Source: a bacterium (lineage in GTDB: Bacteria; Patescibacteriota; Minisyncoccia; Moranbacterales; UBA2206). From it: DNA of 20,359 nt. The DNA lies in the NCBI GenBank assembly GCA_021789395.1, contig JAJYJP010000007.1, positions 1 to 20,359 of the forward strand, written 5' to 3'. The stretch's first letter is position 1. Each line of letters starts with the position of its first letter. Of the stretch, positions 7,674-13,069 are shown piece by piece. The notes beneath the pieces are model-generated. The model worked only from the letters and a program-made list of their open reading frames with translations, had not been told where the DNA came from and ran no database searches. The position numbers and the translations under genes were made by a program.

Positions 7674-7952
7674 TTATTTCTTAACAGACTGCTCTGGTGC
7701 TTGCGTTTGCGACTGCTGAGGCAAACACTGGGCGTTTACCAATTGCACCTGATTGCTTTCGTCATGCACCGTGAATGTTTGGCAACCGCCGGAAGACTGT
7801 TTGATAATTTGATCAATCGCATTGATCGCTCCGGCTTGGTAAGCTTGCGCTTCTTCCTTGGCCTTGAAATCGGTCCAGGTGATGTAGATGATGTAAATCA
7901 AAGAGACGATAGACCAGGCAATAAGGATGGTTTTTGTAACGTTAGATTTCAT
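7674..7952 (-). CDS. Small single-pass membrane protein, unknown function
   Basis: I do not recognise this 92-aa protein. It has an N-terminal membrane segment at about residues 8-25 (TILIAWSIVSLIYIIYIT), then a charged stretch FKAKEEAQAYQAGAINAIDQI, and two cysteines (GGCQTF, AQCLPQQ) that could form a disulfide outside the cell. It ends in a Gln-rich tail. It starts 4 nt after the stop of the 248-aa anchored protein and ends 12 nt before paralogue A, so all three are likely co-transcribed. The 'YQAG..NA' segment recalls the 'YQAGWNAAEQK' of its upstream neighbour, which hints at a shared repeat or common origin. Confidence 0.75.
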   Translation of the reverse strand: MKSNVTKTILIAWSIVSLIYIIYITWTDFKAKEEAQAYQAGAINAIDQIIKQSSGGCQTFTVHDESNQVQLVNAQCLPQQSQTQAPEQSVKK

Positions 7953-7956
7953 AGAA

Positions 7957-8703
7957 TTATTTGTTAGTTGTATTAGTAGGAGCAGAAACTGCTGGTGCCG
8001 GAGTAATTTTTGGCGTTGGTGCCGTAGTTGTTGGCATTGGAGTTGGAACTGAAGTCACTGGCGCCGTAGGCTGAACAGATGGAGCCGGCGTCGATTGACT
8101 GATTGTCGGCTGGATATCGATTTCTGTCGCTGTAAATTCTTGAGCGGTCTTGATGTCGATGCTAGAAGTAATTGAAATTTGCATGCCGGCTTTGAGGTCG
8201 GAAAGACTGATTTGTTTTTTATCAAAAGGCATCGGCGGCGTAGCTGTTTGAGGCTTGGCAGAATTAGTTTTGTTAGCCGTATTTGATATCTGAGCCTGAG
8301 TTTGCGATTGCATCGTTTTTTGGAAAGCCGCCATCTCTTTTTGATATTCCTGCGGATCTTTTTGAGTCATCTGGAAAATTTTAGTACTGCTGTCAACATC
8401 GACAATTCTCTCATCTAAACTTGAATCGGCTAGCGGATTAAGCGGCACGGTTTTAACCGTCAATTTGTTGCCGTCAATTTTTTCCACCGTTCCACTGAGG
8501 CTTTTGATTGGAATATTGCTGTTCAATCCCGGAACCATTCCGCTCTGGACCAGTTTTTGTTCGGCCGCGTTCCAACCGGCTTGATAGGTATTTTGACTTC
8601 CAGTCGGGGCGGATGATTGTTTTGGTCTTATTATGAGACCAAGAACAAGTCCAATGACGAAGACCAAAATGATTATGATTGTGTTGATTAGTTTTTTGGA
8701 CAT
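7957..8703 (-). CDS. Membrane-anchored protein with small beta domain and Pro/Thr-rich tail
   Basis: This 248-aa protein has a membrane anchor at about residues 7-26 and the juxtamembrane NTYQAGWNAAEQKL. A small beta-rich segment follows (LSGTVEKIDGNKLTVKTVPLN to IVDVDSSTKIFQM). It resembles OB-like DUF5666 domains of secreted bacterial proteins; this is inferred, not certain. Next come a helical Gln/Lys-rich stretch (residues ~115-145), a second beta segment (ISLSDLKAGMQISITSS), and a Pro/Thr/Ser-rich tail that looks like an extended wall-spanning linker. Role unknown. It is inside the envelope cluster, between the adhesin-like paralogues. A TATAAT box at 8718-8723 may start transcription 8 nt before the ATG. 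Confidence 0.8.
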   Translation of the reverse strand: MSKKLINTIIIILVFVIGLVLGLIIRPKQSSAPTGSQNTYQAGWNAAEQKLVQSGMVPGLNSNIPIKSLSGTVEKIDGNKLTVKTVPLNPLADSSLDERIVDVDSSTKIFQMTQKDPQEYQKEMAAFQKTMQSQTQAQISNTANKTNSAKPQTATPPMPFDKKQISLSDLKAGMQISITSSIDIKTAQEFTATEIDIQPTISQSTPAPSVQPTAPVTSVPTPMPTTTAPTPKITPAPAVSAPTNTTNK

Positions 8704-8717
8704 AAGAATTGACTTAA

Positions 8718-8723
8718 ATTATA
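8718..8723 (-). promoter_or_regulatory. Candidate -10 box upstream of the 248-aa protein
   Basis: A perfect TATAAT lies 14 nt before the ATG at 8703, in the 31-nt gap after the paralogue B stop. There is no clear -35, and the region is AT-rich, so chance is possible. Confidence 0.35.
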
Positions 8724-8734
8724 TACATTAATTT

Positions 8735-9415
8735 TTATTTTACACATAAATATAAAATTGAAGATCCGCAACCGGCCCAAGGAGTGCCTCCACCACCCGC
8801 AGAACAAGCTAGTTGCATATTGTATGCCTGCGGAAAATCCGATGGACAACTACAACTTCCGGTATACGGATTAGCCGCCAAGCATTGTCCATTATTAAAC
8901 CAAACAGTGTACATACCTCCAAATCCATTCGCTGCCGTCGTCTGCACCGTTCCATTCGGGAATTCAATGCCACTTGCCGTATGGACATAGCCGCTAGCAT
9001 AAATATTACCCCCCGCTTGGACATCGCCGCCGGCATAAATCCATCCGCCCGTATATACTCCCCAACCAGAGCCTGGATAATCTAAATAGGTGTAAGTATA
9101 AGGATTTGAAGAGTAAACTCCCCCAGAACCATTAAAATAGCCGCCATATCCTGAGTAATTAAGCAAGCCATAATTGCCGGTGCTCGAATTATAAGCCTGG
9201 ATATACCCGCCTGAAACATTTAAATTACCGCTTTTTGTTTGAGCATTTGCACTCGTATTTATCGGCGCGCCGACGTTGCCGCCCGGAGGCGCGGCGGTCG
9301 GTTCGGTCCAAGCTTTCACAAATTGGAGCGAAACTCCCAAAATCGCTCCGAAGATGATGATGCCTAGCCAGTAGGCGATTCTTGAAGAAAAAAGTTTTTT
9401 AAGCTTGGTTTTCAT
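8735..9415 (-). CDS. Membrane-anchored adhesin-like protein with Cys-rich tip (paralogue B)
   Basis: The 226-aa protein has the same architecture as paralogue A: basic N-terminus, anchor at residues ~13-32, WTEPTAAPPGGNV motif, Gly/Tyr/Ser stalk and GIEFPNGTVQTTAA. The tip differs completely. It is a short Cys-rich module (QCLAANPYTGSCSCPSDF, LACSAGGGGTPWAGCGSS, LYLCVK) with six cysteines suited to disulfides. Residues 13-162 are encoded by DNA identical to paralogue A, while the first 12 codons and the tip are unrelated in sequence. Constant stalks with interchangeable tips recall PilV/shufflon or tail-fibre diversification, but no recombinase gene is in this window. It lies between the WSENIGW-repeat protein and the 248-aa protein, on the same strand. 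Confidence 0.85.
   Translation of the reverse strand: MKTKLKKLFSSRIAYWLGIIIFGAILGVSLQFVKAWTEPTAAPPGGNVGAPINTSANAQTKSGNLNVSGGYIQAYNSSTGNYGLLNYSGYGGYFNGSGGVYSSNPYTYTYLDYPGSGWGVYTGGWIYAGGDVQAGGNIYASGYVHTASGIEFPNGTVQTTAANGFGGMYTVWFNNGQCLAANPYTGSCSCPSDFPQAYNMQLACSAGGGGTPWAGCGSSILYLCVK
8931..9379 (-). repeat. 449-bp direct repeat, copy 2
   Basis: Perfect partner of 7168-7616. Synonymous as well as nonsynonymous positions are identical, so the copy is either very recent or kept uniform by gene conversion. Confidence 0.93.
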
Positions 9416-9445
9416 CTGTGTATTGAAAATTAATTTTTATTATTT

Positions 9446-10504
9446 CTAATTAGGTGATACTTCCCGCCAGTCAAGATTGGTGGAAGTGCAATCGGCAGAG
9501 GTCGTGCACTGCGGACTTGAAGTGCAAGTGCTGCCAGTGGTTGTCAGAACAAAATTACTATTATTTTTCGTGCATTGTCCGGCACTGCAAAGCTGCCGAT
9601 CACAACCAGCTGTAACAATAGCCTTATTATTGCCAGATCCGTTTGCATTCGTACAAGTAAGCGTATACGTTATTGGATCGGTGCCGGAATTAGGAAAAAC
9701 AATATTATCTGATCCCGATACTGTTCCAGATCCAGAAATTGTTTCGGATTTATTTGTTGTTCCGTCTGAACTAACCAATTGACAACTACATTTTTCGCCC
9801 TTGGTCGGATCGCAATTGGTAACTTGCCAAGACACTGTAACACTTTGAGGCAAAGGAGTTTGGTCGACGTAAATTATGTTGGGCGTAGCAGAAAGCTGTA
9901 CGACCGGCGAAGGCATTACAAATGATTGACTAAAGTCTATCCAGCCCAACTCATCCGACCAAGCGTAGGACGTAGTCTGACCATCAGTAATTGTTCCGTC
10001 CGAATTTATTTGAACCCCGTATGACACCGGGTCGCCCGCCACGCTGTGTAATTTTATCCAACCTTGCCAGCCACCGGCATCAGAACCGGCTTGAGGAATA
10101 CTCATAATTCTAGCCCAACCAGTTACTGTTCCAACATTATTTTGATCATAGGAAATTTGCGCAGCACAAGTTCCACTTGGACATCCCGTTAAATCACTCT
10201 GATTGAAGCTTACCCAACCAATATTTTCGCTCCACGCATACCCTGAAAGATTGCCATTGGCCTTGGGAATATCCACGCCGTAGGAAACTGGTCCGTTAGT
10301 ATTAAGATTGTTCATACTTACCCAACCGACATTTGTATTTGTTCCATCATTTGATGTGCCACTGGCACCGGGACCCCAAAGCCAACCCATGCCATTATCT
10401 GTTGTCCCTGCCTTAATTTTCGCAACACTAACTACGGAAAAAGAAATAATTAAAACAAATAACGTCAAAAATATTTTTTTCTTGCTCGATTTTTTGTTTT
10501 TCAT
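9446..10504 (-). CDS. Secreted WSENIGW-repeat surface protein
   Basis: From the ATG at 10504 the protein is 352 aa; an alternative ATG lies three codons upstream at 10513. It starts with a Lys-rich N-terminus and a hydrophobic signal sequence (IFLTLFVLIISFSVVSVA), then AGTTDNGMGWLWGPG. Imperfect repeats follow: NVGWVSMNN, YAWSENIGWVSFNQ, VTGWARIMS, GWQGWIKLHS and YAWSDELGWIDFSQ. Each is paired with a VSYGV-type beta strand. The second half looks like an Ig-type beta domain (QSVTVSWQVTNCDP to ITYTLTCTNANGSG) and then a Cys-rich end (CDRQLCSAGQC, CTSSPQCTTSADCTSTN). I associate the YAWSENIGWVSF repeat with CPR cell-surface proteins of unknown function. It is the first gene of the envelope cluster, behind an extended -10 promoter. 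Longer upstream reading is rejected because it runs through a palindromic repeat. Confidence 0.85.
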   Translation of the reverse strand: MKNKKSSKKKIFLTLFVLIISFSVVSVAKIKAGTTDNGMGWLWGPGASGTSNDGTNTNVGWVSMNNLNTNGPVSYGVDIPKANGNLSGYAWSENIGWVSFNQSDLTGCPSGTCAAQISYDQNNVGTVTGWARIMSIPQAGSDAGGWQGWIKLHSVAGDPVSYGVQINSDGTITDGQTTSYAWSDELGWIDFSQSFVMPSPVVQLSATPNIIYVDQTPLPQSVTVSWQVTNCDPTKGEKCSCQLVSSDGTTNKSETISGSGTVSGSDNIVFPNSGTDPITYTLTCTNANGSGNNKAIVTAGCDRQLCSAGQCTKNNSNFVLTTTGSTCTSSPQCTTSADCTSTNLDWREVSPN

Positions 10505-10534
10505 TTTATACATGAAAAGATTTTCAGTGATTGG

Positions 10535-10543
10535 ATTATACCA
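10535..10543 (-). promoter_or_regulatory. Extended -10 promoter of the envelope cluster
   Basis: TGGTATAAT (TGnTATAAT, minus strand) with no good -35. Predicted +1 is near 10528, giving a 5' leader of about 15-24 nt before the surface-protein gene. It is one of four TGn-TANAAT sites in the window. Confidence 0.6.
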
Positions 10544-10593
10544 TAAATAATCCGTAAATAAAAGATGTTGTGGATAACTGTAAAGACACCAGT

Positions 10594-10624
10594 TGTAGAG
10601 ACGAGGCAATGCCTCGTCTCTACA
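10594..10624. repeat. REP-like palindrome between the envelope cluster and smpB
   Basis: Perfect 15-nt arms, TGTAGAGACGAGGCA and TGCCTCGTCTCTACA, are separated by one A. It shares the TGTAG(A/G)G ends with the element in ileS and the one at 20180-20209. It sits between two divergent promoters, and its right end supplies the candidate -35 (TCTACA) of smpB. Confidence 0.85.
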
Positions 10625-10647
10625 TTGTTTATTTTTTATTGTATGAT
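10619..10647 (+). promoter_or_regulatory. smpB promoter, leaderless geometry
   Basis: A -35-like TCTACA (10619-10624, last bases of the palindrome), a 17-nt spacer and a -10 TATGAT (10642-10647) are followed by AGACAT and the ATG at 10654. The predicted +1 falls on the start codon. No Shine-Dalgarno is present. Confidence 0.5.
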
Positions 10648-10653
10648 AGACAT

Positions 10654-11100
10654 ATGACTATTCTCGCCTTCAACAAACGCGCCAATTTCGATTATGCCAT
10701 CTCGGAAAAATACGAGGCCGGTTTGGTTTTATCTGGCCAGGAAGTCAAATCAGTCAAAGGCGGCCACATCAGCCTCAAGGAAAGCTTCGTCACCATCAAA
10801 GGCAACGAACTTTATCTCACTAACGCCAACATCCCGCCCTACAAACACGCCGGTAACATCAAAAATTACGATCCGACCCGGCCTAGAAAACTTCTGTTGC
10901 GCAAATCGGAAATCAAGCGTTTGATAGGGAAAGCGCGCACGGAAGGCTTGACATTGGTGCCCATTCGAGTGTATACTAAGAAACGACTTCTCAAGCTGGA
11001 ATTCGGCATTGGCAAAGGGAAAAAGAAGTTTGATAAGCGCGAAGATATCGCCAAACAGGAAGCCGAAAGAAAAATCAAGAGAGCAATGAAAAATTACTAG
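10654..11100 (+). CDS. smpB: SsrA-binding protein SmpB
   Basis: SmpB binds the tRNA-like domain of tmRNA and brings alanyl-tmRNA to stalled ribosomes for trans-translation. The 148-aa product has the family signatures NKRANFDYAISEKYEAGLVLSGQEVKSVKGG, ISLKESFV, LTNANIPPYKHAG and PTRPRKLLLRKSEI. Its basic C-terminal tail (GKGKKKFDKREDIAKQEAERKIKRAMKNY) is needed on the ribosome. Length is normal. I place the start at 10654 because homology begins there. An in-frame upstream ATG at 10570 would translate the palindromic repeat and is rejected. It lies 104 nt upstream of its partner RNA, tmRNA. Confidence 0.97.
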   Translation: MTILAFNKRANFDYAISEKYEAGLVLSGQEVKSVKGGHISLKESFVTIKGNELYLTNANIPPYKHAGNIKNYDPTRPRKLLLRKSEIKRLIGKARTEGLTLVPIRVYTKKRLLKLEFGIGKGKKKFDKREDIAKQEAERKIKRAMKNY

Positions 11101-11153
11101 CCTGTCATATTTTCAAACTGAATTATTTTTCCTCAACAGCATTTTAAACTTAG

Positions 11154-11181
11154 TTGTAATTTGCAGTTGAGACCAGATAAT
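11154..11181 (+). promoter_or_regulatory. Candidate tmRNA promoter
   Basis: TTGTAA (11154-11159), a 16-nt spacer and GATAAT (11176-11181). Transcription would start near 11188 and RNase P would trim to the mature 5' end at 11205. Other hexamer choices are possible here. Confidence 0.35.
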
Positions 11182-11204
11182 AGAGCTAGAAAATATAGCA
11201 GGCA

Positions 11205-11627
11205 GGGGTTGCCTAGTTTCGACAGGTTGTACTTTTAAAATATGCAAGCCGAGAATGATAATTACTCGTTAAAATTTTATCAAACGTTATAAGTGCAAAC
11301 TTCATAACAAAAGCAAAATCCGCGTTCGCGCAAGCGTTCGCTTTTGCTCCTGCTTTAGCTTAATTTACCCGCCTGCAGCGCTTATGCGCAGCATTACGGG
11401 CAGGGCTTCAGCCATCGGTGCGCCGATTCTCAATACGCGTCCGCCGGTGTCATATTATTGAGATAGAAAATGCGTTTTGTCTGAAACATATTTTCGAAAG
11501 CTGCTCAGGCTGGAATAAAAAGGTTTTGCCTGCTTATTACTTTTTATTCAAGACTCTAAACCGGCTAAGCTTGTAGAGTATTTTAGAAAAACAATTATGG
11601 ACATGGGTGCGATTCCCATCAACTCCA
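11205..11627 (+). ncRNA. ssrA: Transfer-messenger RNA (tmRNA, 10Sa RNA)
   Basis: tmRNA rescues stalled ribosomes and tags the nascent protein for proteolysis. The 5' end GGGGUUG (11205-11211) pairs with CAACUCC (11620-11626) to form the acceptor stem, and A11627 is the discriminator. The next bases are CAC, so CCA is not encoded. The 5' D-like part reads UAGUUUCGACAGG; the 3' part has a T-arm AUGGG-loop-CCCAU. Pseudoknot PK1 is visible: CGAG (11250-11253) with CUCG (11265-11268), and UGAUAA (11256-11261) with UUAUCA (11277-11282). Twelve nt later, after UAAGU, the resume codon GCA at 11295 opens a 22-codon tag (ANFITKAK...APALA) ending at UAA 11361-11363. The message part from 11313 can itself form a hairpin (GCAAAA/UUUUGC). 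One-piece gene, about 423 nt. No terminator separates it from infC. Confidence 0.96.
11295..11363 (+). other. tmRNA proteolysis tag reading frame
   Basis: Codons GCA to UAA encode 22 residues starting ANFITKAK, with an Ala/Phe-rich middle (SAFAQAFAF), ending APALA. The small hydrophobic C-terminus fits recognition by ClpXP-type proteases. It is about twice as long as the E. coli tag (ANDENYALAA). The competing frame AENDNYS...TL, further upstream, lies inside PK1 and is rejected. Confidence 0.85.
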
Positions 11628-11653
11628 CACATAATTATTTAATACAAAACCAT

Positions 11654-11663
11654 AAGAAGAGGA
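11654..11663 (+). promoter_or_regulatory. Ribosome binding site that decides the infC start
   Basis: AAGAAGAGGA, an AGGAGG-like Shine-Dalgarno, ends 3 nt before an AUA codon in the IF3 frame. No ATG, GTG or TTG occurs in that frame between the stop codon at 11640 and the conserved IF3 N-terminus, so this site is the best guide to the start. Confidence 0.6.
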
Positions 11664-11666
11664 CCG

Positions 11667-12191
11667 ATAAAAAAAGTATTCCCGAAAAAAGCTCCGCGGG
11701 AGAGGATCAATGAGCAGATCAGAGCTTTTCAGATCCGCGTCATCGACGAACAAGGCAATCAACTGGGCATAATGACTCCGTTTGAAGCTTTGCGGATGGC
11801 CAGAGAACAAGGACTGGATCTTGTGGAAGTCGCTCCGATGGCTAAGCCGCCGGTCTGCAAGATCATGGATTTCGGCAAATTCCAATATCAACAGTCCAAG
11901 CAGGACCGTCTCAACAAAGCCAAGCAAAAAAAAGTCGAAGTGAAAGGAATTCGGATCGGATTAAGAACAGATGATCATGACCTGACTTTTAAAAAAGACC
12001 AAGCTGAAAAATTTTTGAAGAAGGGAGACAAGGTTAAAATAGAAATCCAACTCCGCGGAAGAGAAAAAGCCCACCAAGATTTGGCCAGAACCAATTTAGA
12101 AGATTTCGTAAAATCCATTGGAGTCCCCTACAAGACGGAACAAGAAATTAAAAGATACCCAGGAGGGTTTAATACAATAATCGCACCATAA
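11667..12191 (+). CDS. infC: Translation initiation factor IF-3, probable AUA start
   Basis: IF3 binds the 30S subunit, blocks premature 50S joining and checks start-codon/initiator-tRNA pairing. From AUA at 11667 the protein is 174 aa, normal for IF3. It reads KKVFPKKAPRERINEQIRAF, then IRVIDEQGNQLGIMTPFEAL, LDLVEVAPMAKPPVCKIMDFGKF, the linker, KGIRIGLRTDDHDL, and a C-domain ending YPGGFNTIIAP. Starting at the first in-frame ATG (11772) would delete the conserved INEQIR/VRVID region, so that start is wrong. Non-AUG starts of infC (AUU in E. coli) are classical: IF3 represses its own mRNA by rejecting them. AUA at 11652 is a poorer alternative without a Shine-Dalgarno. The gene begins 39 nt after tmRNA and is followed 3 nt later by rpmI. 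Confidence 0.9.
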   Translation: MKKVFPKKAPRERINEQIRAFQIRVIDEQGNQLGIMTPFEALRMAREQGLDLVEVAPMAKPPVCKIMDFGKFQYQQSKQDRLNKAKQKKVEVKGIRIGLRTDDHDLTFKKDQAEKFLKKGDKVKIEIQLRGREKAHQDLARTNLEDFVKSIGVPYKTEQEIKRYPGGFNTIIAP

Positions 12192-12194
12192 TTT

Positions 12195-12395
12195 ATGCCT
12201 AAATTAAAAACCAGAAAATCAGTCATCAAAAAAGTCCAGGTGACCAAACGAAAAAAAGTTCTGCGTCGAACGACCGGACAGAACCACTACAATTCCAAAG
12301 AAAACGGAAAAGAAGGAAGACTGAAGAAAAAAGACCGAAGACTTTTCAAGGCTGACGAAAAGAACGTCTTGCAAGCGTTACCATATCTGAATTAA
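12195..12395 (+). CDS. rpmI: Ribosomal protein bL35
   Basis: This is a small, very basic 66-aa large-subunit protein starting MPKLKTRKSVIKKVQVTKRKKVLRRTTGQNHYNSK, with a Lys/Arg-rich middle (GRLKKKDRRLF) and ADEKNVLQALPYLN at the end. This matches the bL35 pattern in sequence and length. Its position between infC and rplT is the conserved infC-rpmI-rplT order. It starts 3 nt after the infC stop with no Shine-Dalgarno of its own, so translation is probably coupled to infC. An AT-rich repeat separates it from rplT. Confidence 0.95.
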   Translation: MPKLKTRKSVIKKVQVTKRKKVLRRTTGQNHYNSKENGKEGRLKKKDRRLFKADEKNVLQALPYLN

Positions 12396-12404
12396 ATTTT
12401 AAAT

Positions 12405-12475
12405 CCTAAATTTCAAATTTTAAATCAATTTTAAATTCCTAAATTTCAAATTTAAAATTGAAAATTTAAAATTCT
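12405..12475. repeat. AAATTTCAAATTT-type repeat array between rpmI and rplT
   Basis: Several copies of (C)AAATTT(T)AAA units in alternating orientation fill most of the 87-nt gap between rpmI and rplT. They are related to the repeats at 6543-6576 and 15564-15597. Confidence 0.65.
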
Positions 12476-12482
12476 CAATGTT

Positions 12483-12827
12483 ATGACTAGAGTAAAAAGA
12501 GGCACGGCTCACGTAAAGAGAAGAAACAATCTTTTGGAAGACGCCAAGGGCTATCGTTGGAATCGCAAAAATCTTTTCCGCGAAGCCAAGCAAGCCGTCA
12601 TCAAAGCCGGCAAATACGCTTATCGCGATCGCAAAGCCAAGAAAAGAACGATGCGCGGCTTATGGATCATCCGGCTCAACAACGCCGCTCGCGATCTGGG
12701 CATCAAATACAGCCAGCTGATCAAAAATATGAAGGACAAAAATATCACGATCGACAGAAAAGTTCTGTCCCAGATGGCCATGGAAGATTCTCAGGTATTC
12801 GCTAAATTTATCGAGAAGGTAAAATAA
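12483..12827 (+). CDS. rplT: Ribosomal protein bL20
   Basis: bL20 binds 23S rRNA early in large-subunit assembly and in several bacteria also represses its own operon. The 114-aa product has the classical N-terminal extension TRVKRGTAHVKRRNNLLEDAKGYRW, the basic helix RKNLFREAKQAVIKAGKYAYRDRKAKKR, and the globular domain (LWIIRLNNAARDLGIKYSQLI, DRKVLSQMAMEDSQVFAKFIEKVK). Length is normal. It is the last gene of the infC-rpmI-rplT operon, ending 13 nt before a strong terminator. The start at 12483 is fixed by homology. The leader is made of AT-rich repeats and lacks a Shine-Dalgarno. Confidence 0.97.
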   Translation: MTRVKRGTAHVKRRNNLLEDAKGYRWNRKNLFREAKQAVIKAGKYAYRDRKAKKRTMRGLWIIRLNNAARDLGIKYSQLIKNMKDKNITIDRKVLSQMAMEDSQVFAKFIEKVK

Positions 12828-12840
12828 TTTTTTTCTTCCA

Positions 12841-12877
12841 AAAAAACCTCGGACAAGCCGAGGTTTTTTATTTTTTT
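12841..12877. terminator. Bidirectional Rho-independent terminator
   Basis: AAAAAACCTCGG (12841-12852) pairs perfectly with CCGAGGTTTTTT (12858-12869) around a 5-nt loop. T-rich tracts follow on both strands. It ends the rplT operon on the plus strand and the convergent small membrane protein/HAD unit on the minus strand. Confidence 0.92.
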
Positions 12878-12892
12878 ATCGATCCGCTCCGT

Positions 12893-13069
12893 TTATTTCT
12901 TATGCACTTCTTTCCACAAAGTCTTCAAGGCATAGAAAGGCAACCAGATCCAAAGTGTTTTCTTGACCCAATTGTCAAAGAAACTGTTGATGTTTCCGGT
13001 TTTGAGCGCATCTACGATCAGATAGATTATAAAAACGAAAATGATCCCTAAAATTATCAGCAAAGTCAT
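12893..13069 (-). CDS. 58-aa single-pass membrane protein overlapping the HAD gene
   Basis: I do not recognise this protein. It has an N-terminal membrane helix (TLLIILGIIFVFIIYLIV) and then an amphipathic, Trp-rich basic tail (FFDNWVKKTLWIWLPFYALKTLWKEVHKK) that probably lies on the membrane surface. Its ATG overlaps the stop of the HAD phosphatase as ATGA, a typical translational-coupling arrangement, which is the best evidence that it is real. The bidirectional terminator follows. By position it may help localise the phosphatase or serve a shared membrane-lipid task, but that is a guess. Confidence 0.75.
   Translation of the reverse strand: MTLLIILGIIFVFIIYLIVDALKTGNINSFFDNWVKKTLWIWLPFYALKTLWKEVHKK

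Noticed and set aside
6924..10504. The envelope cluster as a prophage remnant because of the tail-fibre-like tip
   Set aside because: There are no capsid, terminase, tail-tube or integrase genes, and both fibre-like proteins start with membrane anchors.
10505..10609. Longer start of the WSENIGW protein (MPRLYNWCLY...)
   Set aside because: It runs through the palindrome and across the extended -10 promoter; the signal sequence begins at 10504.
10570..10653. 28-residue N-terminal extension of SmpB
   Set aside because: It translates the palindromic repeat, and SmpB homology starts at MTILAFNKRANFDY.
11244..11289. Alternative tmRNA tag frame AENDNYS...TL, which looks like a common tag beginning
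   Set aside because: It lies within pseudoknot PK1; the GCA after UAAGU, 12 nt past PK1, is in the canonical position and leads to an ALA-type end.
11772..12191. IF3 starting at the first ATG
   Set aside because: It would remove the conserved N-domain start (INEQIRAF, IRVIDEQGNQLG), which is plainly encoded upstream in frame.
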